Below are positions 27,290 to 35,503 of a DNA stretch of 50,009 bases, in pieces. The notes under the pieces are model-generated. The model did no database searches, was not told the DNA's origin, and saw nothing but the letters and a program-made list of their open reading frames with translations. The stretch's first letter is position 1. Each line of letters opens with the position of its first letter. Position numbers and translations under genes: made by a program. The stretch covers positions 1-50,009 of the forward strand of contig JAUWAD010000004.1 in NCBI GenBank assembly GCA_030602225.1, given 5' to 3'. This stretch comes from Bacillota bacterium. Its GTDB lineage: Bacteria; Bacillota; Clostridia; Tissierellales; Tissierellaceae.

Positions 27290-28024
27290 CTATCTTTTCC
27301 CAATTTTCTTAATTAGAAAATCAAGTAGGTCAAACTCATCATCCATGTTTTTTCTGTTTGCCAATAGATCTGGTCTTTTTTCAAGTGTTACCTTTAAAGA
27401 GTATAATTGTCTCCATTTAAGAATTTTATCATGATCCCCACTTAATAGTACATCCGGCACCTTCAAGCCTTTAAAAACTCTAGGTCTTGTATACTGGGGA
27501 TATTCCAACAGTCCATTGTAATGGGATTCAATCTCATAGGATTCTTCAGATTTTAAAACATTTGGCAGCAGTCTACTTATGGTGTCAATTAACACCATGG
27601 CAGGCAGCTCACCACCTGTCAGAACATAATCTCCAATGGAGATTTCTTCATCAATGAAATTCTCAATAATTCTATTATCCAATCCTTCATAGTGACCTGC
27701 AACAAGAATTATATGGGATTTCTTGGCTAATTCATTAGCCATATCCTGAGTTAGAACCTTACCCTGAGGTGATAGATAAACTACAGTAGAGTCATCTCTT
27801 CTGCATGAATTAATTGCCTCATATACAGGTTCAGGCTTCATAACCATACCCTTTCCACCACCAAAAGGATAATCATCTACTCTCTTGTGCTTATCAGTGG
27901 AAAAGTCTCTAATATTTATTGGATTAATTGATATTGATCCTTGTTCTATTGCCCTTCCCACAATACTATAGTTTTCTAAAAAACCAAATACTTCAGGGAA
28001 TAGGGTAAGAATATCTATTTTCAT
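27290..28024 (-). CDS. trmD: tRNA (guanine-37-N1)-methyltransferase
   Basis: TrmD methylates G37 of tRNAs to prevent frameshifting; it is a SPOUT knot enzyme. The 244-residue protein begins MKIDILTLFPEVFGFLE and shows DYPFGGGKGMVMKPEP near 50, LVAGHYEGLDNRI near 107, and DYVLTGGELPAMVLID near 130 with the knot. The ATG overlaps the rimM stop by four bases (ATGA), so the two are coupled, as in the rpsP-rimM-trmD series. Confidence 0.98.
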   Translation of the reverse strand: MKIDILTLFPEVFGFLENYSIVGRAIEQGSISINPINIRDFSTDKHKRVDDYPFGGGKGMVMKPEPVYEAINSCRRDDSTVVYLSPQGKVLTQDMANELAKKSHIILVAGHYEGLDNRIIENFIDEEISIGDYVLTGGELPAMVLIDTISRLLPNVLKSEESYEIESHYNGLLEYPQYTRPRVFKGLKVPDVLLSGDHDKILKWRQLYSLKVTLEKRPDLLANRKNMDDEFDLLDFLIKKIGKR

Positions 28025-28524
28025 TCAATCATTCCTTCAATTGGATCGATTATAACTTCTTTATTAGGGATGTTGATGGAAACTATGAATGCTCCCACTG
28101 CAGGAACCATATACTCCTTGTCATCATCACCTTTTATTATATATACATCATTTGCAACACCTTGTAAAACATCTTTGATCTTACCAATGTGATTTCCTGC
28201 CACATCAAGGACCTTACAGCCGATTAAGTCGGATATAAAGTAATGATCTTCAGGTAAATCAACCCTATCCTCATCCTTCACATATAAATACTCATCCTTG
28301 TATTTAAGAATATCATTTATATTATCTAGGGATTTGAAATGAATTAAAATTAGTCCTTTGTGGATTTTTGAATCAGAAATCTTTACGATCTCCTTCTTAT
28401 CACCCACATAAGCTTCTTTTAGATCAAAAAATCTTTCCGGGTTATCAGTTAAGGGGTATACTTTCATATCTCCCCTTATACCATGGGTATTAATGATTTT
28501 TCCAATTACTGTATAACTCATCAT
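28021..28524 (-). CDS. rimM: 16S rRNA processing / ribosome maturation factor RimM
   Basis: RimM binds S19 and assists maturation of the 30S head. The 167-residue product starts YTVIGKIINTHGIRGDMKVYP, contains FDLKEAYVGDKKE, DHYFISDLIGCKV and a C-terminal PRC-barrel with IGKIKDVLQGVANDVYII and EYMVPAV. Either of two adjacent ATGs (28524 or 28521) could be used. It lies between khpA and trmD. Confidence 0.97.
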   Translation of the reverse strand: MMSYTVIGKIINTHGIRGDMKVYPLTDNPERFFDLKEAYVGDKKEIVKISDSKIHKGLILIHFKSLDNINDILKYKDEYLYVKDEDRVDLPEDHYFISDLIGCKVLDVAGNHIGKIKDVLQGVANDVYIIKGDDDKEYMVPAVGAFIVSINIPNKEVIIDPIEGMIE

Positions 28525-28550
28525 ACACCTACCTGCGACTTATATGGGTA

Positions 28551-28781
28551 TTACTGAATAATTTCTACAACTACTCTTTTATTGTCTTTTATTGCAGCTG
28601 CCTTTACAACAGTTCTTATAGCCTTTGCAATTCTACCCTGCTTACCGATGATTTTTCCCATATCCTCAGGAGCTACTTTTAGCTCAATAATAACTGATTG
28701 AGATCCCTCAATCTCGTTAACGAATACTTCATCTGGATTATCCACAAGTGATTTTGCAATAAACTCTACTAATTCACCCAC
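28551..28781 (-). CDS. khpA: KH-domain RNA-binding protein KhpA (YlqC)
   Basis: KhpA is a small KH-domain protein, often partnered with KhpB/Jag, that binds many RNAs. The KH signature MGKIIGKQGRIAKAIRT lies near 45-61. The ORF track starts at an ATG (28796) with no SD before it. The sequence GGAGG within that extension lies eight bases before a GTG at 28781, giving MGELVEFIAKSLVDNPDEV, which matches the family N-terminus. I therefore place the start at 28781 (76 residues). It follows rpsP closely and precedes rimM. Confidence 0.92.
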   Translation of the reverse strand: MGELVEFIAKSLVDNPDEVFVNEIEGSQSVIIELKVAPEDMGKIIGKQGRIAKAIRTVVKAAAIKDNKRVVVEIIQ

Positions 28782-28798
28782 TGTCTGCACCTCCATGA

Positions 28799-29068
28799 CT
28801 ATTCTTCAGTCTTTTCTTCTGACTTTTCGTATACTCCACTATCCTTAAAAAGTCTCTCTACAGTTTCAGTTGGCTTAGCACCATTCTTCAGCCATTTTTC
28901 AACTTTTTCATTGTCAACTTTAATAGTTTTTGGTTCTGTTAATGGATTGTAGTATCCAACTTCTTCAATAAATCTTCCATCTCTTGGAGCTCTTGAATCA
29001 GCAACAACTATTCTATAGAAAGGAGTTTTCTTTGCACCCATTCTTTTTAATCTAATTTTAACTGCCAT
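28799..29068 (-). CDS. rpsP: 30S ribosomal protein S16
   Basis: S16 binds 16S rRNA helices of the 5' domain and speeds 30S assembly. The 89-residue protein shows the standard [23 protein letters not shown] start, then [12 protein letters not shown] and a [12 protein letters not shown] segment. SD GGAGGTGAAAT precedes the ATG at 29068. It lies between ffh and khpA as in Bacillus. Confidence 0.98.
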   Translation of the reverse strand: MAVKIRLKRMGAKKTPFYRIVVADSRAPRDGRFIEEVGYYNPLTEPKTIKVDNEKVEKWLKNGAKPTETVERLFKDSGVYEKSEEKTEE

Positions 29069-29102
29069 TTATTTCACCTCCTGTAATATATTTAATATCT
29101 AT

Positions 29103-30443
29103 TTAGAAAAAGGGGAATCCTAATTTCCCTTTCTTCTTCGGGGATTTACTCATCTCTGAAAACTTCTTCATCATTTTCTTGGTTTCCTTGAATTGTTTTA
29201 AGAGTTTGTTTACATCTTGTACCTGAGTACCACTACCATTGGCTATTCTCTTTCTTCTACTTGAGTCTATGATATCAGGATTGTCTCTTTCCTTCTTGGT
29301 CATGGACTTAATAATAGCTTCTATCTTAACTAAATCTTTGTTATCAACATTCATTCCCTTTAAAGCCTTTGAATTCATACCAGGAATCATACCAAGAATC
29401 TCATCCAAAGGACCCATATTCTTCATCTGTTCTAATTGGTCCAGGAAATCATCCAATGTGAACTGGGCAGTTCTCATCTTCCTTTCCATCTCCAGAGCTT
29501 TTTTTTCATCAATTCCAGCCTGGGCTTTTTCAATTAAACTTAACACATCTCCCATTCCAAGGATTCTAGATGCCATTCTATCTGGATGAAATGGTTCCAA
29601 TTGATCCATTTTTTCTCCAAGGGCTACAAACTTTATTGGCTTGTCTGTAACTGCTCGTATGGAAAGGGCAGCTCCACCTCTTGCATCTCCATCTAGTTTT
29701 GTTAAGATTACTCCTGACACTCCTAATCTCTGATTAAAAGTATCAGCTATATTTACAGCATCTTGACCAGTCATTGCATCAAGTACCAATAAAATATCAC
29801 TTGGATTAACTGCATTCTTGATTCCTTCAATCTCCATCATCAGATCATCATCTATGTGTAATCTACCTGCAGTATCTATTATTATTATATCATTTCCATG
29901 TTTTTTCCCATGCTCAACAGAAGCCTTGGCGATATCAATGGGATTGTGATTGGTTCCCATGGAAAATACTGGTACACCAACTTGCTCGCCAACAACCTGT
30001 AACTGCTTTATAGCAGCAGGTCTGTAAATATCACATGCAACCAGTAAAGGTCTTTTGTTCTGTTTTTTTAGCAGATTTGCCAGTTTGGCAGATGTGGTGG
30101 TTTTACCAGCACCTTGTAAACCAGCCATTAAAATTATGCTAGGTGGTGATGAAGCAAGATTAAGCTTTGCTTCCTTTTCTCCCATGAGTTTTGTCAATTC
30201 ATCATTTACAATCTTAATAACCTGTTGACCTGGTGTAAGACTTTCCAGAACTTCAGATCCCAAAGCTCTTTCCTTGATTGTCTTTACGAAATCCTTAACT
30301 ACTTTAAAATTAACATCTGCTTCCAATAGAGCCAATCTAACTTCTCTAAGGGCCAGATCTAAATCCTTTTCGCTGATTTTACCTTTACCCCTTAATTTTC
30401 CTAAGGCATTCTGGAGTTTTTCAGATAAACTTTCAAAAACCAA
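29103..30443 (-). CDS. ffh: Signal recognition particle protein Ffh (SRP54)
   Basis: Ffh with SRP RNA binds signal sequences on ribosomes and delivers them to FtsY. The 446-residue protein has the N domain (VFESLSEKLQNALGKLRG), GTPase G domain with GLQGAGKTTTSAKLA near 108-122, DTAGRLHIDD near 190, TKLDGDARGGAALS near 248, and a methionine-rich M domain (FLDQLEQMKNMGPLDEILGMIPGM, then RIANGSGTQVQDVNKLL). The start codon is a TTG at 30443, preceded by an AGGGGG SD. It follows ylxM, its usual upstream partner. The SRP RNA gene itself is not in this window. Confidence 0.98.
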   Translation of the reverse strand: MVFESLSEKLQNALGKLRGKGKISEKDLDLALREVRLALLEADVNFKVVKDFVKTIKERALGSEVLESLTPGQQVIKIVNDELTKLMGEKEAKLNLASSPPSIILMAGLQGAGKTTTSAKLANLLKKQNKRPLLVACDIYRPAAIKQLQVVGEQVGVPVFSMGTNHNPIDIAKASVEHGKKHGNDIIIIDTAGRLHIDDDLMMEIEGIKNAVNPSDILLVLDAMTGQDAVNIADTFNQRLGVSGVILTKLDGDARGGAALSIRAVTDKPIKFVALGEKMDQLEPFHPDRMASRILGMGDVLSLIEKAQAGIDEKKALEMERKMRTAQFTLDDFLDQLEQMKNMGPLDEILGMIPGMNSKALKGMNVDNKDLVKIEAIIKSMTKKERDNPDIIDSSRRKRIANGSGTQVQDVNKLLKQFKETKKMMKKFSEMSKSPKKKGKLGFPFF

Positions 30444-30459
30444 ATTCCAAACCCCCTAA

Positions 30460-30807
30460 TTATATCAATATTTCTGAAATTAAATCTTCAATTTCCTCAG
30501 CTTTTTTAGCTACTTTATCCTGAGAAAGTGATTTGATTTCTTCGGCGATTTCCTTAATTCTAATTATTGATTCCTGGCTTTTGTAGAATTTTTCAACCAG
30601 TTTTAATTGCTCCTCATAGTTGTTGAGTTTTTCCTCAGCCCTTTTAAGAGTATCAAAAACTGCCTGTCGACTTATTTCCAGTTCCTGGGCAATTTCAGCC
30701 AAAGATAAGTCATCCATATAATATAGTTCAATTATATCGTATTGTTTCTGACTTAACAGTTTCCCGTAAAAGTCGAATAGTATTCCTAATTTAACCAGCT
30801 TCTCCAT
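30460..30807 (-). CDS. ylxM: YlxM family helix-turn-helix protein (UPF0122)
   Basis: YlxM proteins resemble sigma-factor region 4 and are encoded beside ffh; streptococcal members have been linked to SRP function. The 115-residue product shows YDIIELYYMDDLSLAEIAQELEISRQAVFDTLKRAEEKL, a clear helix-turn-helix near 23-60, followed by a charged helical tail. ATG at 30807 with a GGTGAT SD. The promoter directly upstream overlaps a perfect 15-base inverted repeat, which makes self-regulation by this HTH protein conceivable but unproven. Confidence 0.93.
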   Translation of the reverse strand: MEKLVKLGILFDFYGKLLSQKQYDIIELYYMDDLSLAEIAQELEISRQAVFDTLKRAEEKLNNYEEQLKLVEKFYKSQESIIRIKEIAEEIKSLSQDKVAKKAEEIEDLISEILI

Positions 30808-30820
30808 TTTATCACCAACT

Positions 30821-30857
30821 AATTATACTGTCAAGCAATTTACTTGACAGTATAATT
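30821..30857. repeat. Perfect 15-base inverted repeat overlapping the ylxM promoter
   Basis: Arms AATTATACTGTCAAG and CTTGACAGTATAATT flank a seven-base centre. One arm overlaps the -10 hexamer, and the predicted start site falls inside the repeat, so a transcript would carry only part of the hairpin. No T-run follows. This fits a DNA operator better than an RNA terminator. Confidence 0.8.
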
Positions 30858-30883
30858 CTAGTTTATTATTCTTATTTTGTCAA
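30855..30883 (-). promoter_or_regulatory. Strong promoter of the ylxM-ffh-rpsP operon
   Basis: On the minus strand consensus TTGACA, 17 bases, TAGAAT, beginning four bases after the ftsY stop codon. Confidence 0.8.
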
Positions 30884-30887
30884 CACT

Positions 30888-31850
30888 TTAATCAAAAATT
30901 GCATCTATAAAGGAATCAACTTCAAAGGGTTGTAAATCATCGATTTTCTCCCCTACACCTATCATTTTAATAGGCAAATTCAACTCTGTTTGAAGGGCTA
31001 TTGCCACTCCGCCTTTTGCTGTTCCATCTAATTTAGTAAGAATAACACCTGTAATATTGGCAACTTCCTTAAATACTCTAGCTTGATTTATAGCATTTTG
31101 CCCTGTTGCTGCATCCAGAACCAGAAGTATTTCTTTTGTTGCATTCTCATATTCTCTATCTACTATCCTAAATATCTTATTAAGCTCATTCATCAAGTTG
31201 CTTTTATTGTGGAGTCTTCCGGCAGTGTCACAAATCAGTATATCGGTTTTTCTTGCCTTTGCCGCCTGAATACCATCGAATATAACCGCTGCAGGATCTG
31301 AACCTTCCTTATGAGCAACAAATTCAACTCCAGATCGTCTGCTCCATTCTTCCAATTGATCTATTGCTGCAGCCCTGAAGGTATCTCCTGCTGCTATTAA
31401 GACCTTCTTACCACTATTCTTAAAACTGTAGGCCATTTTGCCAATTGTGGTTGTTTTGCCAACACCATTTACTCCAACTACCAGTACTACAGATGGATGA
31501 GGCTCTAATTCCAAATTATTACTGGTAACTGACTTAATCATCAAGCTCTTAATTTCATCCTTTAGAAGTTCCTTAACTTCCATGGGATCTGTGATTCTAT
31601 TCTCTCGTACACTTTCTCTTAATCCTTGAATTATCTTCATAGTCGGTCCAACCCCAACATCAGCTGATACCAAAACATCTTCCAGATCATCAAATAATTC
31701 ATCATCCACGCCTTTATATCCAGATAGAATATCTTCTATCTTGTTACTCATATCCTTCCTTGTTTTGGCAAGTCCGGATTTAAGTTTATCTAAAATTCCT
31801 CCATTTTCCTTATCTTCCTTATCAATATCCTTCTTAAACCAATTAAACAT
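30888..31850 (-). CDS. ftsY: Signal recognition particle receptor FtsY
   Basis: FtsY is the membrane-associated SRP receptor GTPase. The 320-residue form has a short charged N-terminus rather than the long acidic A domain of enterobacteria, then N and G domains: VVGVNGVGKTTTIGKMAYS near 126, DTFRAAAIDQLEEW, ILICDTAGRLHNKSNLM near 208, and LTKLDGTAKGGVAIAL near 270. SD AAGGAGCGATAGATT precedes the ATG. It lies directly after smc, as in Bacillus. Confidence 0.98.
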   Translation of the reverse strand: MFNWFKKDIDKEDKENGGILDKLKSGLAKTRKDMSNKIEDILSGYKGVDDELFDDLEDVLVSADVGVGPTMKIIQGLRESVRENRITDPMEVKELLKDEIKSLMIKSVTSNNLELEPHPSVVLVVGVNGVGKTTTIGKMAYSFKNSGKKVLIAAGDTFRAAAIDQLEEWSRRSGVEFVAHKEGSDPAAVIFDGIQAAKARKTDILICDTAGRLHNKSNLMNELNKIFRIVDREYENATKEILLVLDAATGQNAINQARVFKEVANITGVILTKLDGTAKGGVAIALQTELNLPIKMIGVGEKIDDLQPFEVDSFIDAIFD

Positions 31851-31863
31851 AATCTATCGCTCC

Positions 31864-34800
31864 TTAACTAGCAACTTCGGAATAGTCCTTTAACTTCAGG
31901 GAGATAAGTCGACTTACCCCCTCCTCTTCCATGGTTACACCATATAGTATGTCTGCAATTTCCATAGTCGTTTTTCTATGGGTTATCAGCACAAACTGAG
32001 TATTGTCATCAAATGTCTTTAAATAATTAGTGTATCTGCTTATATTTGCTTCATCCAATGCTGCATCAATTTCATCAAGAATACAAAATGGAGATGGCTT
32101 TGTCTTTAGTATTGCAAATAATAACGCTACAGCTGTAAGAGACTTCTCCCCACCTGATAAGAGTGTAAGGCTTTGTAGTTTCTTTCCAGGAGGTTGAGCC
32201 ATTATTTCAATACCTGCTGTTAGTATATCTTCATCTTCATCAATTTCAAGCCTTGCCTTACCACCAGAGAATAATATGGAGAATGTCTGTGTGAACTTCT
32301 CGTTGATCTCATCAAAGGATTTTCTAAACTGGATTCTCATTTTTCTCTCCATATCCTTTACTACCTTTTGAATATCTTCTTTAGCTATATTTAAATCATT
32401 AATCTGGGTACTAAGGAACTCATAACGTTGATTTATGGATTTAAACTCCTCAATGGCTGCTACATTTACATTGCCCAACTCCCTGATTTCAGATTTCAAA
32501 ATGTTTATCTGACTTTTAGCTTCCTTCATATTAGTAACTATATCCTGGAATTTCATTGCATCTTCCAGTGAAATCTGATATTCTTCCTGAAGTTTTTCCA
32601 AGTTGTTCTCAATAATCAGATTGGATTTCTCCAAATCAACTTCCAACTTGTTTAGCTCTCTATCTAATTTGGAGTTTCTTTGAGTGATGGTCTTAAGTCT
32701 ATCCTGAAGATTATAAAAGTCATTTCTTAAGACTTCTCTCTTCTTTGTTAGTAATTTTAGCTCATTAGCTTCATTTTCCTCACTAACTTCCTGCTTTTCT
32801 ATCAATTTTACAAGTTTTGATTTTTCTTCAACTATTTCATTAAGCTCCATATCTATTGAAGAAATCTGATGGCTCTTATCAATAATTTCCAAAGAGGAAT
32901 TTTTCTTATCCTCCTCAAATGAAGAAATTTTAATTTCTGCCTCAGTAATTCTATTTTCAATATGATTGATCTTAACTCTTATTTCAGTGATGCTTTCCTC
33001 TAGAAAGGATCTTTTCTCCTTCATGCCATCCAGTTGAGTTTGCATAGAATTAATCTCATTTCTCAAATGAGAGGTTTCTTCAAGTAATTTTTCGTACTCA
33101 TTTTCAATACTAAGACTTTGACCTTGAAGGGATGATTTTTCATCCAGTAAACTATTTAGTTCAGCTTCTTTTTTTGCAATCTCATCCAATAATCTTTGTT
33201 GCTCTGATTTAAGGTTCTTGATTTCATAATTTATATCAACAATTATTTTTTCAATTTCTGTCAAATACCCCCTGGTATTCACAATCTGGAATTTCTTTTC
33301 TTCAGAATCCTCAACCAATTGACTTAATTCTTTAAGGTATTCTTCCTTTTCCTTTTTCTGAACATTCAGCAATTCCTCTAATTCTCTCAAGTTATGCTTT
33401 CTGTTTAGTATACTTATATTCTGATTGCTTATACTACCTCCAGTAAGACTTCCACCAGGATTAACAACCTCACCATCCAATGTCACTATTCTGGTTTTGA
33501 ATCCATACTTTTTGGAGTATTTCAAAGCATTGTCCATATCATAAGCAATTATAGTTCTACCCAATAGATTGCTAAATATGTTTGAATATTTAGTATCAAA
33601 ACTAATTAAATCACTACCATATCCAAAAAGATTAAAGTCTCTTTTATCTTTTTCACTTAAGCTCAGCGAATAAGAGGTTACTGTATTAAGAGGAAGGAAT
33701 GTTGCCCTGCCTTTATTATTGCGCTTAAGATATCCGATTAATCCCTTAGCTGCATGATCATCTTCAACCACAATGTTTTGGGATGCCCCTCCCAGTGCAA
33801 TATCAATTGCCTTAAGGTACTTCTTATCCACTGTAAACAATTCAGCAACAAGGCCAATATATCCATCCTTAAGTCCTTTATCTGCTTCTACTGCCTTTAA
33901 AATAGACTTGACACTATTAAAGTAACCTTCATATTCATTTTCCATGCTCTTATATAGATTTATAGTGGAATTATTTTTCTCAATTGAAATATTTATTTTT
34001 ATAAGTTCTGTATCCACAAATGATATTTTTTCCTGGATCTCATTATATCTGGATTCAATATTTTCTAAACTTAATCTTGAATCATCAACATCCTTTGATC
34101 TCATTTCAAGGACTTTAACAAGATCCGTTTCACGTTGATTAACTCTTCTTTCCTCCAATTGAAGTCTATCTTTTTCAAGATTTAAATTTTCAAGTCTCCT
34201 TGAGATGCTTTCATTAAAGGAGATTATTGTGTTTCCCTGACTTTTCTTATCTGAAAGATTACTATGGGATTCCATTAACTCTTCCTTCTTCTGATTAATG
34301 GCATTTTCCAAATACATTATCTCTTGATTTAAGATTTCCTTCTCTTCAGTCAAGTTTTTAAACTCGTTATCCAGAGCATTCTTTGTGGTATTGAGCTTCT
34401 GAATCTGAGAATTAGTCTCTAAAAAGAAATTATCATCATCCACCAGGTTTTCTCTGTGAATTTTAATCTCTTCTGTAAGTCTTGACTTCTCCTTATTTAA
34501 GTAGAGTTCCTTTTCACTGATCACCTGTACTCTATTCTTATTTCTCTCAAATGTCTGAATGCTTTCCATCTTAAGGGTTCGTTTTTCATCGATCTGAGAT
34601 TCAAGACTATTTAGTTCATCCTTAGTTGAAGAATAAACCAAATCCAGATTCTTCTCTTCCTCATCAACTATTTCCTTCTCTTCCATTAAGGTATTTCTCT
34701 TAATCTGTGATACTTCAAGTTGATTTTTTTGCTTGTTGATTTCCTGTACAGATATACTAACATCAAGGTCCCTTAATTGACCATAAAGATGCTGAAATTT

Positions 34801-35439
34801 TGTTGCTTTCTCAGCCTCAACTTCTAAAGTATCTCTCTGGGATTTGATTTCATTAAGCAAGTCAGCAATTCTCGTAAGATTATTCTCTGTCTTTTCTAAT
34901 TTTCTTAGAGCATCATGCTTTCTTGACTTATACTTTACTATCCCAGCTGCCTCTTCAAAGATATTTCTTCTATCCTCTGGTTTATTGGAAAGGATTTCAT
35001 CAATTTTTCCCTGTCCAATAATGGAGTAACCCTCCTTACCGATTCCAGTGTCCATAAATAGTTCTCTTATATCCTTTAGTCTACAGGAATTCTTATTTAT
35101 GTAGTATTCACTTTCTCCAGATCTGAACATTCTTCTTGTGACTGCAACTTCTCTATAATCTATGGGTATTTTGCCGGAGGAATTATCAAATGTTATTGTG
35201 ACTTCAGAAAAGCCTAAAGCTTTCCTCTTCTCCGTACCGGAGAAAATTATATCCTCCATTTTATTTCCCCTAAGGCTTTTTACGCTCTGCTCTCCCAAGA
35301 CCCATCTAATGGCATCAGCAATATTACTTTTACCACTTCCATTAGGTCCAACTATAGCTGTAACCCTGCTTTTAAACTCCACATCAGTTTTTTCAGCAAA
35401 AGACTTAAATCCTTGTATATCTACTTTTTTAAGATACAT
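31864..35439 (-). CDS. smc: Chromosome partition protein SMC
   Basis: SMC, with ScpA and ScpB, forms the bacterial condensin that organises and segregates chromosomes. The 1191-residue protein has the expected layout: Walker A GPNGSGKSN at residues 31-39, long coiled coils, a flexible hinge about 500-680 (KDGYIGLVAELFTVDKKYLKA, then GGSLTGGS), a second coiled coil, and the C-terminal ATPase half with LLSGGEKSLTAVALLFAI and CILDEIDAALDE. SD GAGGTGAG precedes the ATG at 35439. A terminator-like hairpin separates it from the upstream radical SAM gene. Confidence 0.98.
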   Translation of the reverse strand: MYLKKVDIQGFKSFAEKTDVEFKSRVTAIVGPNGSGKSNIADAIRWVLGEQSVKSLRGNKMEDIIFSGTEKRKALGFSEVTITFDNSSGKIPIDYREVAVTRRMFRSGESEYYINKNSCRLKDIRELFMDTGIGKEGYSIIGQGKIDEILSNKPEDRRNIFEEAAGIVKYKSRKHDALRKLEKTENNLTRIADLLNEIKSQRDTLEVEAEKATKFQHLYGQLRDLDVSISVQEINKQKNQLEVSQIKRNTLMEEKEIVDEEEKNLDLVYSSTKDELNSLESQIDEKRTLKMESIQTFERNKNRVQVISEKELYLNKEKSRLTEEIKIHRENLVDDDNFFLETNSQIQKLNTTKNALDNEFKNLTEEKEILNQEIMYLENAINQKKEELMESHSNLSDKKSQGNTIISFNESISRRLENLNLEKDRLQLEERRVNQRETDLVKVLEMRSKDVDDSRLSLENIESRYNEIQEKISFVDTELIKINISIEKNNSTINLYKSMENEYEGYFNSVKSILKAVEADKGLKDGYIGLVAELFTVDKKYLKAIDIALGGASQNIVVEDDHAAKGLIGYLKRNNKGRATFLPLNTVTSYSLSLSEKDKRDFNLFGYGSDLISFDTKYSNIFSNLLGRTIIAYDMDNALKYSKKYGFKTRIVTLDGEVVNPGGSLTGGSISNQNISILNRKHNLRELEELLNVQKKEKEEYLKELSQLVEDSEEKKFQIVNTRGYLTEIEKIIVDINYEIKNLKSEQQRLLDEIAKKEAELNSLLDEKSSLQGQSLSIENEYEKLLEETSHLRNEINSMQTQLDGMKEKRSFLEESITEIRVKINHIENRITEAEIKISSFEEDKKNSSLEIIDKSHQISSIDMELNEIVEEKSKLVKLIEKQEVSEENEANELKLLTKKREVLRNDFYNLQDRLKTITQRNSKLDRELNKLEVDLEKSNLIIENNLEKLQEEYQISLEDAMKFQDIVTNMKEAKSQINILKSEIRELGNVNVAAIEEFKSINQRYEFLSTQINDLNIAKEDIQKVVKDMERKMRIQFRKSFDEINEKFTQTFSILFSGGKARLEIDEDEDILTAGIEIMAQPPGKKLQSLTLLSGGEKSLTAVALLFAILKTKPSPFCILDEIDAALDEANISRYTNYLKTFDDNTQFVLITHRKTTMEIADILYGVTMEEEGVSRLISLKLKDYSEVAS

Positions 35440-35471
35440 ATGCTCACCTCTTTCAACTATGAAATGTCTAA

Positions 35472-35503
35472 ATAAAAGGCTTCCAAAAGGGAAACCTTTT
35501 AAA
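35472..35503 (-). terminator. Hairpin terminator before smc
   Basis: On the minus strand AAAAGGTTTCC-CTTTT-GGAAGCCTTTT (one G-T pair) followed by ATTT. It overlaps the stop codon of the radical SAM gene and probably limits read-through into smc. Confidence 0.7.

Noticed and set aside
30821-30857. ylxM inverted repeat as a terminator for ftsY
   Set aside because: It lacks a T-run on the minus strand and lies downstream of a strong promoter, so a terminator reading is unlikely.
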